Assembly: GCA_001414485.1 (NCBI GenBank)
Contig: LLEY01000084.1
Coordinates: forward strand, 209,500 to 273,499
Length of the DNA stretch: 64,000 nt
Reading direction: 5' to 3'
DNA from: Calycina herbarum
Taxonomy: Eukaryota > Ascomycota > Leotiomycetes > Helotiales > Pezizellaceae
Shown here: positions 13,009-25,325 of the stretch, in pieces
Layout: every line of letters starts with the position of its first letter
Position numbering within the stretch: position 1 is the stretch's first letter
The notes under the pieces: model-generated
Databases searched by the model: none
What the model was told of the DNA's origin: nothing
What the model saw: only the letters and a program-made list of their open reading frames with translations
Translations under genes and position numbers: made by a program

Positions 13009-16000
13009 TATACTACTAAAATTATATATTTTATAAGTTATTCTATAATAACTAGGATTAAGTTATACTTAACTTCTGTTATTAGATCTTTAGATTTTAG
13101 TAGTTTAATAATAAAATCTATAGATATTAATTTCTAAGGTATTTATAGTATTAGAGTAGTATTTATCTATCTATAAAGAGTATAGTAGGAAACCTTATTT
13201 CTAGTATAAGTATTATATTCTACTATTACTTTCTTAACTATTATAAATAACTAATTAATATAGTAGTATTATCTTATTCTTTAGAGAGTTCTACGAATTC
13301 CTTAGTAGTCGTAAGCGGGTATAGTATAGTATTCTTATATAAATTCCTTTATATATAAGCTAAGGACCTATAATTTCCCTTTTATATACTAGTTATAACC
13401 TTTATATATATTCTAAATTTTATCTATCTAGATGTTGTTTATTACTACTATTTTATATATAGTAGGTACTAAGTCTCTATTCTTAAGAGTTTTTAAGATT
13501 ATAATCTTCTTATACTCTTTATTTCTCTTATATCTAGGTTTTTAGCTAAGAGTATTAGCTTAAGTATTTAACGTTCTTTTTATATATTAAATAATAATAT
13601 TAAATCCTTCTAGTATCTCTAACTATCTAGCTAATTATTTAATCGTAAGTTCCTTAGTTATTATAAACGTTTTAAGGTTCTTATAGTTAAATAAAACTAT
13701 AACTAGGTATTTTACTAGCTATAAATAAATTCTCTAGTATTCTAAAGCTAATACTATAATAAGTAGTTCTTTATTAAAAATACTATAGTTTTATTATACT
13801 AGGTTAAATGTTTTAGAATAATATATAATAAGTATAAGTTTTCCTTTTTTATTTAGTTATAGGTAAATCGTACCTACTAATATATCTAAGACGTCTATTT
13901 CGATTATACTTAGCTTTTTTATATTAAAGTTATATAAAATAGGTTTTTCTATAAACCTTGCTTTAATCTTTTAAAAAGCGTTCTTAGCTTATTTATTCTA
14001 AATAAATTTAATAGCTTTCTTAACTAGTATTATTATTAGTTTAGTAATCTTTATATAGTCTTATATAAATAGATAGTAAAAGTTTATAAATCTAAAGAAG
14101 GACTAAATATCTTTTATATTCTCTAGTAATTTCTAGTTTAAGATATCTTAGATCTTTACTAGATTTATTTCTATTTTCTCTAAGCTAAATATCTATCTTA
14201 GGAAAAGTGTCTAAGTTACTTTAAACTCGTATTTTAAGAGTTTTAACTAAGAGTTTACTTTTATAAGTTATTATAAAACCTTTCTAATATATCTCTTATA
14301 TTCTTCTTCTTTTTCTAAGAAGATTAAGATATTATCTAAGTAATAAATTACTATTATTCTTAGAAGATCTCTTAAAATATTATTATTTTATCTCTAATAT
14401 ATAGCTAGTATATTATAAAGTCTAAATAATATAACTATATATTTATAAAAGCTTAATAGTAAGGTAAATACTATCTTTTATTTATTTCTGGTTTTTATTT
14501 ATATAAGTCTATAAGCGTTTTATTAATCTAATTTCGTAAATCGTCCTACCTTACCTAACTTATCTTATAAGTATTAGCTAGGTAGTAGCGGATAAGCGTC
14601 CTTAACTATAGTATAATTTACTTCTTAATAATTAATATATACTCTCCTATCTAGGTTATCTTTCTTCTTAATAATAAGTATATTTAAGATAATTAGTAAC
14701 TTAGATCTTTTAATATATCTCTTTTTAATACCTTTCTTTATATAACTCTTTATTCTCTATAGGCTTTTCTAGTTATATAACCGAAGCTTCTGCTTTAAGA
14801 GGTAATAACTCTCTTTTAATTTAATCTTATAATCTTATAAGTAATATTCTAGTAAAGCTTATAAGTCTTCTAGGTTTTCGAACAAAGCCTTAAATTCTCT
14901 ATACTATATAGGTATTTCGTTATTAGCTTCCTTACTAACCTGTAGAGGACCCTAAGTAAGGTGTCCTAGTACTTTAGAAGAGGTAGTACTAACCTTGTTC
15001 TAGCCTTATAGTTATAAATATAAACCTTTATATTTATATTAACTAAAAGTTATTATTCTAGCTTTCTAGTTAATTTCTAGATTATGTTCCTAAATCTATA
15101 ATATACTAAGTATTACTTCCTTACTTCCTATTTTAATAATATTAAATTATATATCTAAGTAGTGTTCTTCGATATTAATTCTTATTAGAATAGTTTACTA
15201 ATTAATAATCCTATTTTAATATATAACATCTGTTCTATTAACTACTCCTAGTTAATATAGTCTTATCTCTTTAATTAGAACGTTTAGCTTCTCTCGAGCT
15301 ATTAGGGAAATAAAGTTACTTATTACTTCTAAGTCTATTATAACTTATAATTTCTTTTCCTTTATTTCTATAGTTACTACTAACTATCTTTCTTCTAAAG
15401 TAGTATCTAACTTTGCTTTAATATATTAGACTTTAAAAGATCGATTTTCTTAATTATAATTTCGTCTTTCCTTATCTTTATACTATAGAAAGAATCTTAC
15501 TCTTTTCTTATTAGTATATACTACCTTATATACTAATCTATATTCTAGGATTCCTATTATCCTAGGAATTCCTCTTATAAATTGTTTTAGTATTTGTCTA
15601 TAATTATATTAGATCTATTCGTAACTAGTTTCTATACTAGCTTCTATAGACTATAGCTCTCTTATATATAGATAATCTAAAGTAGCTTCTAGTATACTTA
15701 TCTCTGGTTTTATATAGTAAACCTTAAATATATAGTCTCTTGAATTCTTTTCTCTAATAGCCTAAATCTAGAACTAAGGAAAGAATACTACTTCTTCCTT
15801 ATCTAATAATACTACTTCGTATATCTAATAATATTCTACTATTCTAGTAGGTTCTAGTAAGATTCCTTTAAACTATTTCTATAATAACTAATCCGAGGTT
15901 AGACTTAGTTTATATTATATCTACTATACTATTATTTCTTAAACTGTTTCTATAAACTATAGTTCTCCTATTAATAGATAGTATAATTCTTCTAGTTCTA

Positions 16001-17808
16001 TCTTAGCCTATTTAGTAATATCGAGCTCTCTTTGCTCCTAGAATAGTATACTAAATAACTTTAATAAACCGTATTCTCTAAATACTATTCTATTCTTTCT
16101 AATTAATATAACTATAATATATTACTTAAATTCTTTTAATATAACGTCTTTAGATACTATTCTATAAAATAGGGTTTTAATTCGTCTTTTAAATTCTGTT
16201 AGAACTTGCTATATCTATATACTAGTTTCTTCTAAAATATTATATACCTTTTATACGTCTCTAATCTTAGAATAAGTAGGTCTCTTAATCTATAGTTAGT
16301 TATATATAGGTTTTTTATCCTTAATAGTTTCTTATCTAGTGATTAGACTAACTAGAGTTATTATTTTAGAGTTATTTCTTATAACTATATATATTATTAA
16401 AATAGTTAGATTAACTCTCTATGTTATATAAGGACTCTAGAAGTCTAGTTTCTAGTTATTAATATATATTTATTGATTTCCTTGTTTAAAGGTTTTAAGG
16501 AAAACCTAAGTTTCTCTAACTTTAGAGTCTCTATTTCTTATTTCTCCTTCTAAACTAGAAGATAAATCTAATATCTCTAAAGAACTAGTTAATAGTAATA
16601 ATTCGTATTCTACTTAAAGAGGTTACTTAGATTCTATTACTAATTATATATTATAATATTCTTTAAGAAGTAGATCTCTATTATTATTAGTATCTTATAT
16701 ACTACTAATTCCTTTATTATTTTTAATCTAGGTTCTATATCCTTATATCTTAAGCTCCTTATCTATAAGTTCTATATAATTAGTTAAGGCTACCTATTAT
16801 TAAATAGTAGTATTGATTTGTTTCTTTCTCTTAGAGTCTTTCTTCTTATTATACTTATTTACTCTATAACCTAGAAGGCTATAATTATAATATAAGTTCT
16901 ACTTATATTAATAATTTCGCTCCTTCTAGGAAAGTTCTTCTTTCCTTAGAAAGGTTTTCCTCTATATAACGTTTGCCTCCTTACTATGTTTATTAGTATA
17001 AGAGTACTTCTACTTCTCTAACTCTTTACTCTTTTCCTTATATCTAGAGTTACTCTTTCTGAATTTATATAGGCGGTTATCTAGCTAGACGACTTCTTTA
17101 ATTATACTTATAATAGTTAAGAATTATATATTCTACTTAGCTATTTCCTTATAAATATATATCTTTAATCCTCTATAAAAGAGTTTTATAAGAGCAATAG
17201 TATTCTATCTCAACTTTATTCTATAATATTAAAATTCATTAGTATAATCTATTACTAATCTAGTCTAGTATAATTCTAAAAGCTTATATATAGCTGTTTA
17301 AATCGTATCGAAGTCTTTAAAGACTTTTCTAATAGTTATCTTAAATCCTCTCTAAGATTTAAATATAATCTTAGTTAATTTTATCTTTTTATCTTTATTC
17401 TTATTTTTAAAGAAGTCCTCTAAGTATAGCTAGGCCTATTCTAATACTAATCTCTTAAGATAGGAGATAGTAAAGATAGTTTATAAATTATAATTACCTT
17501 TAAACTTATTAGAGTTAAAGTTAAAGTAGATGTCTATCTAGAGAAGGAACAAGTCGAGTTCCTTTCACTTCCTATAATACGTATCTAGTATCTTAACTTT
17601 AATAGATTTAAGTGCTTCGATCTTATAGAGCTCGGAGGCGTCTAGTATACTAATATTATCGTCGTTCCTAGTTAACTATATACCGGCAGGTGTTCTTCTA
17701 GTCACACTTCTAGATATTTCTACAACGTTAACTCGACTAGTATTTAAGCTAGCTACTGCAGGGGTTACTAGAGCTATAGCGACTGAACTTCTAAGTAGGT
17801 GCTTAAAG

Positions 17809-18254
17809 TATAACGAAACTTAAATAAACTAAATAAAGATGACTAAGTCTTAAAGGTTAGTATATAGATAAGAAGTATAGATATACTAGGTTATTTACTT
17901 AGAAGTGAACTCGTTACTTATATTAAAGATATTAAATAAGATAATAAGATTAATAACTAAAGTTAAGTACGAAGCTTCTATTTAATAGCAGACGTGCTAG
18001 TATATATAGAATCCTCTATACTACCTAGATCCCTATATAAGCCTAGATCCCTAGATCTCTTTAGATCTCTTAAGAGATCTAAGAGGATCTATTATATAAC
18101 TACTAACGGTTATCTAATAGTAAGATCTTAGAATACCTAAATACCTTTATATTACTAATTCCCTCCTATATTACCTTCTATTTTCTAAATATCGTGCCTT
18201 GTCCTATTAGAGCGCTGTCTAGACTACTTATTATATATAACGTGATTCGTAACA
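17809..18254 (-). repeat. G2 5' LTR (446 bp)
   Basis: It pairs with 8832-9279. The outer end reads CGTGATTCGTAACA on the plus strand, that is TGTTACGAATCACG on the element strand, the best preserved LTR start in the window. It is followed at once by the AGTAC duplication. Confidence 0.92.
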
Positions 18255-18259
18255 AGTAC

Positions 18260-18826
18260 GTGTCTACTATCGTCGATTACTACTAGTAGTAGAGGTTAAT
18301 TCGTCTATCCTAGTATAGGTGTTCTAGTAGTAGAGCGTAGTAGATTAGTATAGAATACGTTATAAATCGATTCTAGTTTATAAAGTAGTTCTAGTTTATA
18401 CGTATAGGAGTTTATAGCTTAAAGTATATAAAAGAGACTAATATACTTAGCGTTAAACTTAGGAATTAGTTTAGCTAACTTAATATTCTAGGTACTAAGT
18501 ATAACTATATTCTCTACTTTATATACTAGAGCTAGTAATTAGTAGACGTTAGTAGCTTTCTCTATCTTATCTCTTAAGATAAGAAGGTTCGTATATAGAA
18601 GTACTAAGACGTCTCTTATCTTTATAACGAAGGTTATATTAGCAACTACGCTTTGAGAATCAGATATAGCTTAAGAAGAGCTAAAGCTTATATAAGAATA
18701 GTAACCGTTGTTTATAAAGAAGAGTAATATACCTATAGCTAAACTACGTACGTTCTTTAAAGCAAACTCGGCTAGAGATAAGAGCTAAACTTAATCCTCT
18801 TAAGTATAGTCGATATACTAGTAGAG
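18260..18826 (-). mobile_element. 5' side fragment of chromovirus G3 (integrase tail)
   Basis: On the minus strand the frame is a decayed integrase C-terminal region of Tf1-like Gypsy elements, with the pattern IHNVFHTNLLR near 18,340 preceded by a KLELLYKLESI-type stretch. It ends at the G2 duplication, beyond which the frame continues at 8826. The upstream part of G3 is missing, cut at the LTR that starts at 18827. Confidence 0.72.
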
Positions 18827-19288
18827 TGTTACGAATTATATACTAGCACGTGAATAAGTGAAGTCTAGGCGATACTCTAATAGAATAAATACTATTATAA
18901 CTCTAAAAGGAAGAAGAGATTAAATATAAAAGAACATATAATCCTAAGGATCTTATTATAGTTATATCACGCGACTCGGTTAGGAGTAGTCAGGTGATAG
19001 AGTCTAGTTTTAAGAAGCCCTAGAAATAGAGTTAGACTCTATCTTTAGAACTTCTACTAAGTAAGACTCTAATATAAACGAAGGTTCTATATAAGACTAG
19101 CACTTCTACTATTAAATAGAAGCTTCGTACTTAACTTTAGTTATTAATCTTATTATCTTATTTAATATCTTTAATATAAGTAATAAGTTCACTTCTAAGT
19201 AAACAACCTAGTATATCTATACTTCTTACTTATATACTAACCTTCGAGACTTAGTTATCTTTGTTTAGTTCGTTTAAGTTTCGTTATA
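18827..19288 (+). repeat. Solo or orphan LTR S (462 bp) with a distinct 5' half
   Basis: It starts TGTTACGAATTATAT and ends TTTCGTTATA. The last ~190 bp match the LTRs of G1 and G2 closely, while the first ~270 bp are unrelated to them. Flanks are TAGAG on the left and CGAAG on the right, which differ only by transitions, so a RIP-altered target duplication is possible but unproven. No internal element region of matching type adjoins it. Confidence 0.75.
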
Positions 19289-20945
19289 CGAAGCTAGAGA
19301 AGGAGGTAATAGTTAGATATATATTAGAGTTAGATTCGTAAGAGTTTTCGTCTATAAGAGATATAGTACGAGATATAGCTAATAATCTACTAAGAGAGTA
19401 CGACGGAAAGCTTATAAGTAAGAACTAGCTAGATAACTTTATTAAACGTATATCTAAGCTTAAAACTCGATAGAGTCGTTCTTATAATCGTTAGCAAGCT
19501 TTGACTAAGGATCTACGAGTTATTAGCTTATAGTTTACACTTATATAGTCTATTAAAGAGAAATATAGTATTTAAGATAAAGATATTTATAACTTTAACG
19601 AAAGTAGCTTTATAATAGAAGTTATTTCGTTCTAACTAGTTATTATAAGCTTAGAAACGCGTAAGAAGCGAAAGTAAGTTCAGCTAGGTAATCGCGAGTA
19701 AGTTATAATTATTTAGAGAGTTAATATAATAGAATAGGTAATTCTACTATTTATTATATTCGTAGACAAAGTACTTATTTCTTCCTAGTACTAAGATATA
19801 TATATACTATACGATTAGGTAATTAAGGCTAGTAATAATAGCTAGATAAATAATAAGCTTAGAGTTATATAATTAAAGTATTTTAATAAATATATAAAAA
19901 TATAAAATATAGAAAGATACTATTTATTAATTATTAATAGTTATAAAAGCTATAACTTACTCGAATTCTAGTAACTCTATAAAAACTTAAATATTATTAC
20001 TTTTTATATACCTTTATACTTATCGTATCTACTATAGCTGCTTAATATAGTCTACTTCTTACTTTTAAAGCGAGCGTATAAAGCTAAGATATTAGGCTTA
20101 GTATATAATTATATTAATTATATTACTAAAGAAACCTTTTTTCTAGCGTTTAAAATAGCTTTTTATAAAGTATTTATAAAAGATAATATCTACGCGAGTT
20201 TTCAAGACGCTAGACTAGTCTTATATAACCTAGAAGCTATGTTATCGAAGCCTGATTTAAGACTCTATATACTAATACTAACGATACTAGAAAACACTCT
20301 ATAGATATCTAAAACACTAAGTAATATACGTGAAATAATAGCTTAATTAACACTTATTCGAGATCGGATTTAAAGATATTAAGACTTATTACCTAGTTCT
20401 ATTATTTAGTCTCTTAATTAACTTGAAAAAGACTCTACTAAAGTAATATATAATATAGTATTAATATATAAAGAAATCACTAGTCTTTATAAGATAACTA
20501 AGGCTATAACTAAGTATAAAAGTTATAAGAGAAAGTATATTAAGAGTTAAGAGATATTAACAGTAGATAAGATAGCTGATTTAATTACTTCTAAGGAAAC
20601 TAGCGACTAGAAATAAGGTAAAGAGTCTAGGAAGAGAGTTCGCGTAGATAGGTACTATAGCCGTTGTAGTAAAACTAGGTATAATTCTCGTACTTATTAG
20701 ATAGAAATATTTAATATAGAAAATAGCGAAAGTTCTAAATAATACTAAGTAGCTTCTATAGTTTAATAACTTTATATAGTATTAAGTATTTTATATTATA
20801 ATAATACTAGATTAAAAAAGTAGGCGACTTACTTAGATAGACGACTCGCTTATAAAACACGTTATATATTATAATTAGCTTAAAATCTTTAATACTAAGA
20901 TTACTAGTAGAGTCTAATATTATTAATAAATTATACTTTAGTATA
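19289..20945 (+). mobile_element. Fot1/pogo-type transposon D, 5'-truncated
   Basis: The plus strand encodes a RIP-decayed DDE transposase lacking its N-terminus. The IYNFNESSF block is near 19,590 and the GNRE block near 19,690. A C-terminal basic region with a decayed CCHC-type knuckle (CSRCSKTRYNS-like, about 20,660-20,700) follows, as in several fungal pogo transposases. The left end is replaced by LTR S. The 3' end is not clear; a new element begins at 20948. Confidence 0.75.
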
Positions 20946-21128
20946 TAACGTAGTTTATTAGTAAGTCGATTATATTAGTAAGTTAATTACTAAAAATATA
21001 TATAAAAAACGTCTATATAACTCTAGTAAAAATCTATAATTCTTAATAAAAATTAATAAAATTAAAAACCTTACTTTATTACTATATATATAAATAATAT
21101 TAGAAATCTTAGATATTAACTAATTATA

Positions 21129-22989
21129 ACATAGTATACTAGAATCTTATAATTATTAGAATCTTATAAATTTTTTCCTACTCTACTACTTTAAAATATA
21201 ATAAAACTACTATAATATATTAAATTAATTAAAACTACTTAGAATCTAATAAACTAGATATATCTATAACTTCTTAATATATCTATGTATTATAACTAGT
21301 TTTTCTATAAGTACTATAACGTCGCTAAGTCGTTTATCTTTTATCTTCTCTACTCTCTCTAAAGCGCTTATTACGTCGAACCTACTTCTCTATATTCTTC
21401 TAAGCTAATTAGTTTTATATATCCTCTATAGTAAGTGTACCTTCTTCTTAGATATAGGTATTTTTAGCTCTCTAGCGTTTACTAAGAGCTTTATTTACTA
21501 TTTAAAGTATATAGACCTAGGCTAATAAGAGAGTTATCTTATAAGCTAATCGTTTTATACCTTTTACTAATAAAGCGATTATCTAGAAAATAAGTATTAG
21601 TAAGCTTTCTTAGTAATAAGTAATATAATCCTTAATAAGAGTTAATTACGAAAGAGCTTTAGAAGAGTTATAAGAAGTCTAGGAGACCTAAGAAGTAGCG
21701 TCGGTAGAGAGAAGTCTAGTAGGTATAGGAGTCTATAACTTAATATTAAGCTTTAAGATTATAGTCTAGGGTTCTAGAGGTACTAGACCCGCTCTATAGA
21801 ACCTAGCTTTAGTGTTTTAGGTTATTATTAACTAGTTATAGACTATATAAAACGTAAGAAAGAACTTAACCTTAGTAATATAGTTTATATAAGCCTTAAT
21901 AAAGGTCTTGATTTAACGCTTATATATATGTTTAAGAATACTAAAACACTTAACGTCGAGTAGCTAGGTTAGATAAGACGAATAAGGAGGTAAGTAAAGA
22001 GTAATAATATTATATAACTTATAATACTCTTAGAATACTACTGATTTATAACTCTTATATCTATCTAGAACTAATATTTAATATAGCTCTTTTATATAAC
22101 TATAAGTATACTTATTAAAGTGTTCTAGCTATTCTAAGCCTATCTTATTATTAGTCTATCTATTACTAGTTAGTTTAATAACCTAGTTATTAGGAAGACT
22201 ACTCTTAGTATATTAACTAGTAAGATGATTTTTCTCTTAAACTACTAAGAATAAAGAGATACTTAAACTCTCTCTATTAATATAGATAATTACTATAGTT
22301 TATTCTCGATTACCTAGCTAGATAGCCTTATCTCTACTACGTTAATTAGTATATATAATAACTATTCTAGTATAGATAACATCTATTATAAAACCAGTCT
22401 TATTAAAGTTATAGAAATCGTAGTCTTAGATCTTATATTTCGTTTATATATTCTCTACTAGTTAAAACCACGTACTAATTAGCTTAGGATCTTCGTATAA
22501 AGCCTTTTAGAAATCGTAAACACGATTAAAACACGTCTTTAGTTCTAGACGTTGTTATATAAATCGTTATACCTAGTTCTTTCTAATATATTATCCTTTA
22601 TATAACTCGAGTATATAATTTACTATATCTTCTATACTACCTAGCTAGGGCGTAAATCCTCTTATATCTAGATTAAGTATATTTTAAATAATTACCTTCT
22701 CTTCTATTATAGTTATTTTATAATTTACTAGCTAGCGTTTACTAAGAGTAGTTTAACTAGCTATTCTATTAGTAAGTGTAGAATAAGAGACTCTATATAG
22801 CTTTATAGCTTTACTACGGTTTATTTGTTTAGATAATCGAATAGCTTTAATAGCTAGGATAATTTAAGCTTCTTAGGTTTAAGATTCTATTAAATAGTTA
22901 TTAAGAAAACATGTATTAAAGTTAAAGATAGTAGAGTAGGGAAAAAATTCACAAGGTTCTAATAATTACAAGGTCCTAGTATACTACGT
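21129..22989 (-). mobile_element. Fot1/pogo-type DNA transposon B (1861 bp)
   Basis: The ends are ACATAGTATACTAGAATC and the complement of ACGTAGTATACTAGGACC, flanked by TA (21127-21128, 22990-22991). It is the same family as copy A, almost the same length once A's insertion is removed, and in opposite orientation. The transposase reads on the minus strand, with the FYNFNKTGF block near 22,400. It is RIP-decayed throughout and lies inside element E. Confidence 0.9.
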
Positions 22990-23108
22990 TAATAGCTAAG
23001 TTATTAAAAAAATTAAAAAAAATCTATAAATATAAAAGTAATTTTAAGCGAATCGTTAGTTATAGCTAGTAAGCGTTTAAAAATTTTAATATTACTTATT
23101 TATATAAC

Positions 23109-23541
23109 GTATATATATAGCGAACTAGCTAAATAAGTAAACCGGCTAACTAAAAATATATCTAAAATCGCGATTTTAATATTTTAATATCTTTATAAAT
23201 TATTAATTAAAAATTTCAAAATTAAAACTTTGATTTTATTACTATATAAATATAAAAGTTATAAAATATAAGACTAAGGCTAATTTATATTAAAAAGTTA
23301 TTAAAAGAAGAAGAAAAAAGATAAGATTATAAGAGTATTTTTAAGCGAATCGCTAAGTAAAATTATATAGCGTCTAAAACTTAGAATTCTAAATATATAT
23401 ATAGTAATAAAATCAAAGTTTTAATTTTAAAACTTTTAATTAATAGTTTATAAAGATATTAAAATATTAAAATCGCGATTTTAGATATATTTTCAGTTAG
23501 CTAGTTCGCTTGTTTAGCCGGTTCGTTATATATACACGTTA
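23109..23541. repeat. Inverted repeat, two ~140-bp arms around a ~150-bp spacer
   Basis: Arm 1 is about 23109-23246 and arm 2 about 23395-23541. Both share the block ATATCTAAAATCGCGATTTT (in arm 2 as its complement), CCGGCTAA near the outer edge and a TTTGATTTTATTACTATATA stretch near the inner edge. The arms could form a long cruciform. It lies within element E but is separate from E's own terminal repeats. Confidence 0.7.
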
Positions 23542-24204
23542 ATAATAAAGTAGATTTTTTAATTTTATTAATTTTTATTAAAAATTATAGATTTTTACTA
23601 GAGTTATATAGACGTTTTTTATATATATTTTTAGTAATCGGCTTACTAATAAACTATATTATAACTTTTATAAATATTCTTTTACTAAAAAAAGTAAACG
23701 TTATTAATAAGAGACTAAAACGTCTTTTAATTAGCTAGAGTTATAGAGAATAGTACTAGAAGTAAAAAAAAGATAAACTAAAGATTTTTTATATAATATA
23801 AAAAAGCTTATAAGTTATTTATAGTAGTAAAAGTAGTTAAAAAGTAGTAAAGAGAGTCTATAAGAGGTAGGCGGTTAAATAGCTCGATTAGGAATAGCGG
23901 TGAAACTAGCGGTGTAGGTCGGCGGAATGTTTACTCCGGCCTCGACGAGATTTAAGCCTAATTAGGCCTAGCGTGGATGGAAAGTGCCGTGGAGGCGTAG
24001 TTATACGCGTGGAAGTTATGCTGATTCTTGACCCAAATAATCGATCCCATCAAAACGACATCCATTCACTCGAGTCTTTTTGTTCATCGTTGCTCCAATT
24101 ACTCTACTGCATCATTTTTACTTTGATCATCTCTTCGCATACCTTTTATATTCATCCCCTTCACATACAATCTACCTGGAGTCCCTGACTCCCCCGTCGT
24201 CGAG

Positions 24205-25325
24205 ATGTCGGCTGGTTCTATTCTTCAAAAGACCAGGCGTCAAGCCAGCAACTCCAATAATCCTCGGAATCAGATGCCTGAGATGGTTATGGTACATTAT
24301 ACTTCTTTGCCCGTCGAAATCCCATCCGACTTCCTTGCTCCCCTCTCTGATCCTGTCAATACGCTCGATATCAAGGAGATCGAATTTGCAACAGGAAAAG
24401 GGAGGGAAAAATTGCAACAAAGGAGGAAGGAGTTGGAAAGAGAAGGAAAAATCAAGAAGCTACCTGAGCTACCTCAGCTACCTACGATATCGGCTAATAT
24501 TCCGGAGCACGATGGTCGATATGCTGTTATCATAGATAACGTTCTGAGCGAGCAAGAGTGCAAACAACTGATTCACATGGCCGAGCAGTCGGCTGGAGGT
24601 CACCAAGGCGAAGAAAGTGCCGAGAACAACGGCTGGAAGCCAGCAATGGTGAATGGTGGCTTCAATAAGGAATATCTGGCTCTCGAATACCGGAACTCAG
24701 ACCGTATCATTTGGGACAACCAGGAAATTATCAATCGTATCTGGGAACGAGTAATGCAACACCCAAACATGAAGAGGCAATTTATTTCCAAACTTGGAAC
24801 GGAACTTGGACTATTGGGCAAGAAAGATCACTTGAAAGAAAACAGGTGGCTACTCAAGGGACCAAACGAAAGGATGCGGTTTTTGAAATATGGACCCGGG
24901 CAATACTTCAAACGTTAGTCATGCTAGGGGCAGTTAATGATAGAGAGCTAATTCTAGTAGAACATTGCGATGGTTGTTACGAAGCCCCAGACGACTTTTC
25001 CCGTTCTTTTTTCACTATACACGTCTACCTCAACGACTCAGCGCAAGCCCTCGGCCACCCGATCAACTTAAACGAAGAAGACTCTCCTGATGCTCTTTTG
25101 GAGGGAGGTGCAACAACATTTCATTCGAATTTTGATATGGATCAACGTTACGATGCTGATCCCAAAATTGGTCGAGTGCTCATCTTTCAACAGCGCGGCT
25201 TGTGGCATTCTGGTGATTACGTTAGGAATGGGGTTAAATACACCATGAGAAGTGATTTGATGTATACACAGGACCTCGATTTTGATCTCCCAAAAGGCAG
25301 TAACGACATTCAATTTACCGCCTAA
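24205..25325 (+). CDS. 2OG-Fe(II) oxygenase, prolyl 4-hydroxylase-like
   Basis: Two exons, 24205-24913 and 24961-25325, give 357 aa. Intron end 24957 is an alternative; I chose 24960 because the product then reads KQHCDG, closer to the family. The C-terminal half is a Fe(II)/2-oxoglutarate dioxygenase of the prolyl-hydroxylase alpha-subunit type. Metal ligands are H238 and D240 (HCD motif) and H319 (LWHSG). K329, exactly ten residues after the distal His as in prolyl 4-hydroxylases, is the likely 2OG-binding residue. The N-terminal ~90 residues are basic and helical, with no signal peptide, so a cytosolic or nuclear substrate is more likely than collagen-like secretion. The substrate is unknown. 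It is the first intact gene after the isochore, converging with the HET gene. Confidence 0.85.

Larger units (their letters stand above)
8832..18254 (-). mobile_element. Chromovirus (Ty3/Gypsy) G2, RIP-inactivated, both LTRs and 5-bp TSD
   Basis: This is a complete minus-strand element. The 5' LTR is 17809-18254 and the 3' LTR 8832-9279. The internal part holds gag (zinc-knuckle relic near 16,870-16,910), protease, RT, RNase H, integrase and chromodomain (about 9990-10,120), in the same order as G1. The flanks are AGTAC on both sides (8827-8831 and 18255-18259), a perfect 5-bp target-site duplication. Transposon A interrupts the integrase region; without it the internal part is still roughly 0.5 kb longer than in G1. 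All frames are full of RIP stops. Confidence 0.92.
20948..23659. mobile_element. Long-TIR, TA-flanked element E (non-coding) interrupted by transposon B
   Basis: About 130 bp at the left end (20948-21081) is repeated in inverted orientation at the right end (23544-23659). The outermost bases are ACGTAG and its decayed counterpart CTATAT, with TA on both sides (20946-20947 and 23660-23661). Without the 1.86-kb copy B the element is about 850 bp and shows no coding sequence, as in a MITE-like derivative. The left arm carries a ~19-bp local duplication. A second palindrome lies inside. Confidence 0.7.
1..23950. other. RIP-degraded AT-rich isochore
   Basis: The block is very rich in A+T and in TpA, with few CpA and TpG dinucleotides, while CpG, CpT and ApG persist. 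Recognisable transposon frames are interrupted mainly by TAG and TAA where CAG, CAA or TGG is expected. This is the known footprint of RIP in Pezizomycotina. No open frame longer than 63 codons exists here. Composition returns to normal between about 23,880 and 23,980. Everything identifiable inside is a mobile-element remnant, listed separately. Confidence 0.93.

Noticed and set aside
1..23950. CRISPR array, centromere or rDNA
   Set aside because: The repeats are long, dispersed and assignable to retrotransposons and pogo elements; no short regularly spaced units or rRNA motifs are present. A centromeric location cannot be excluded but has no direct support.
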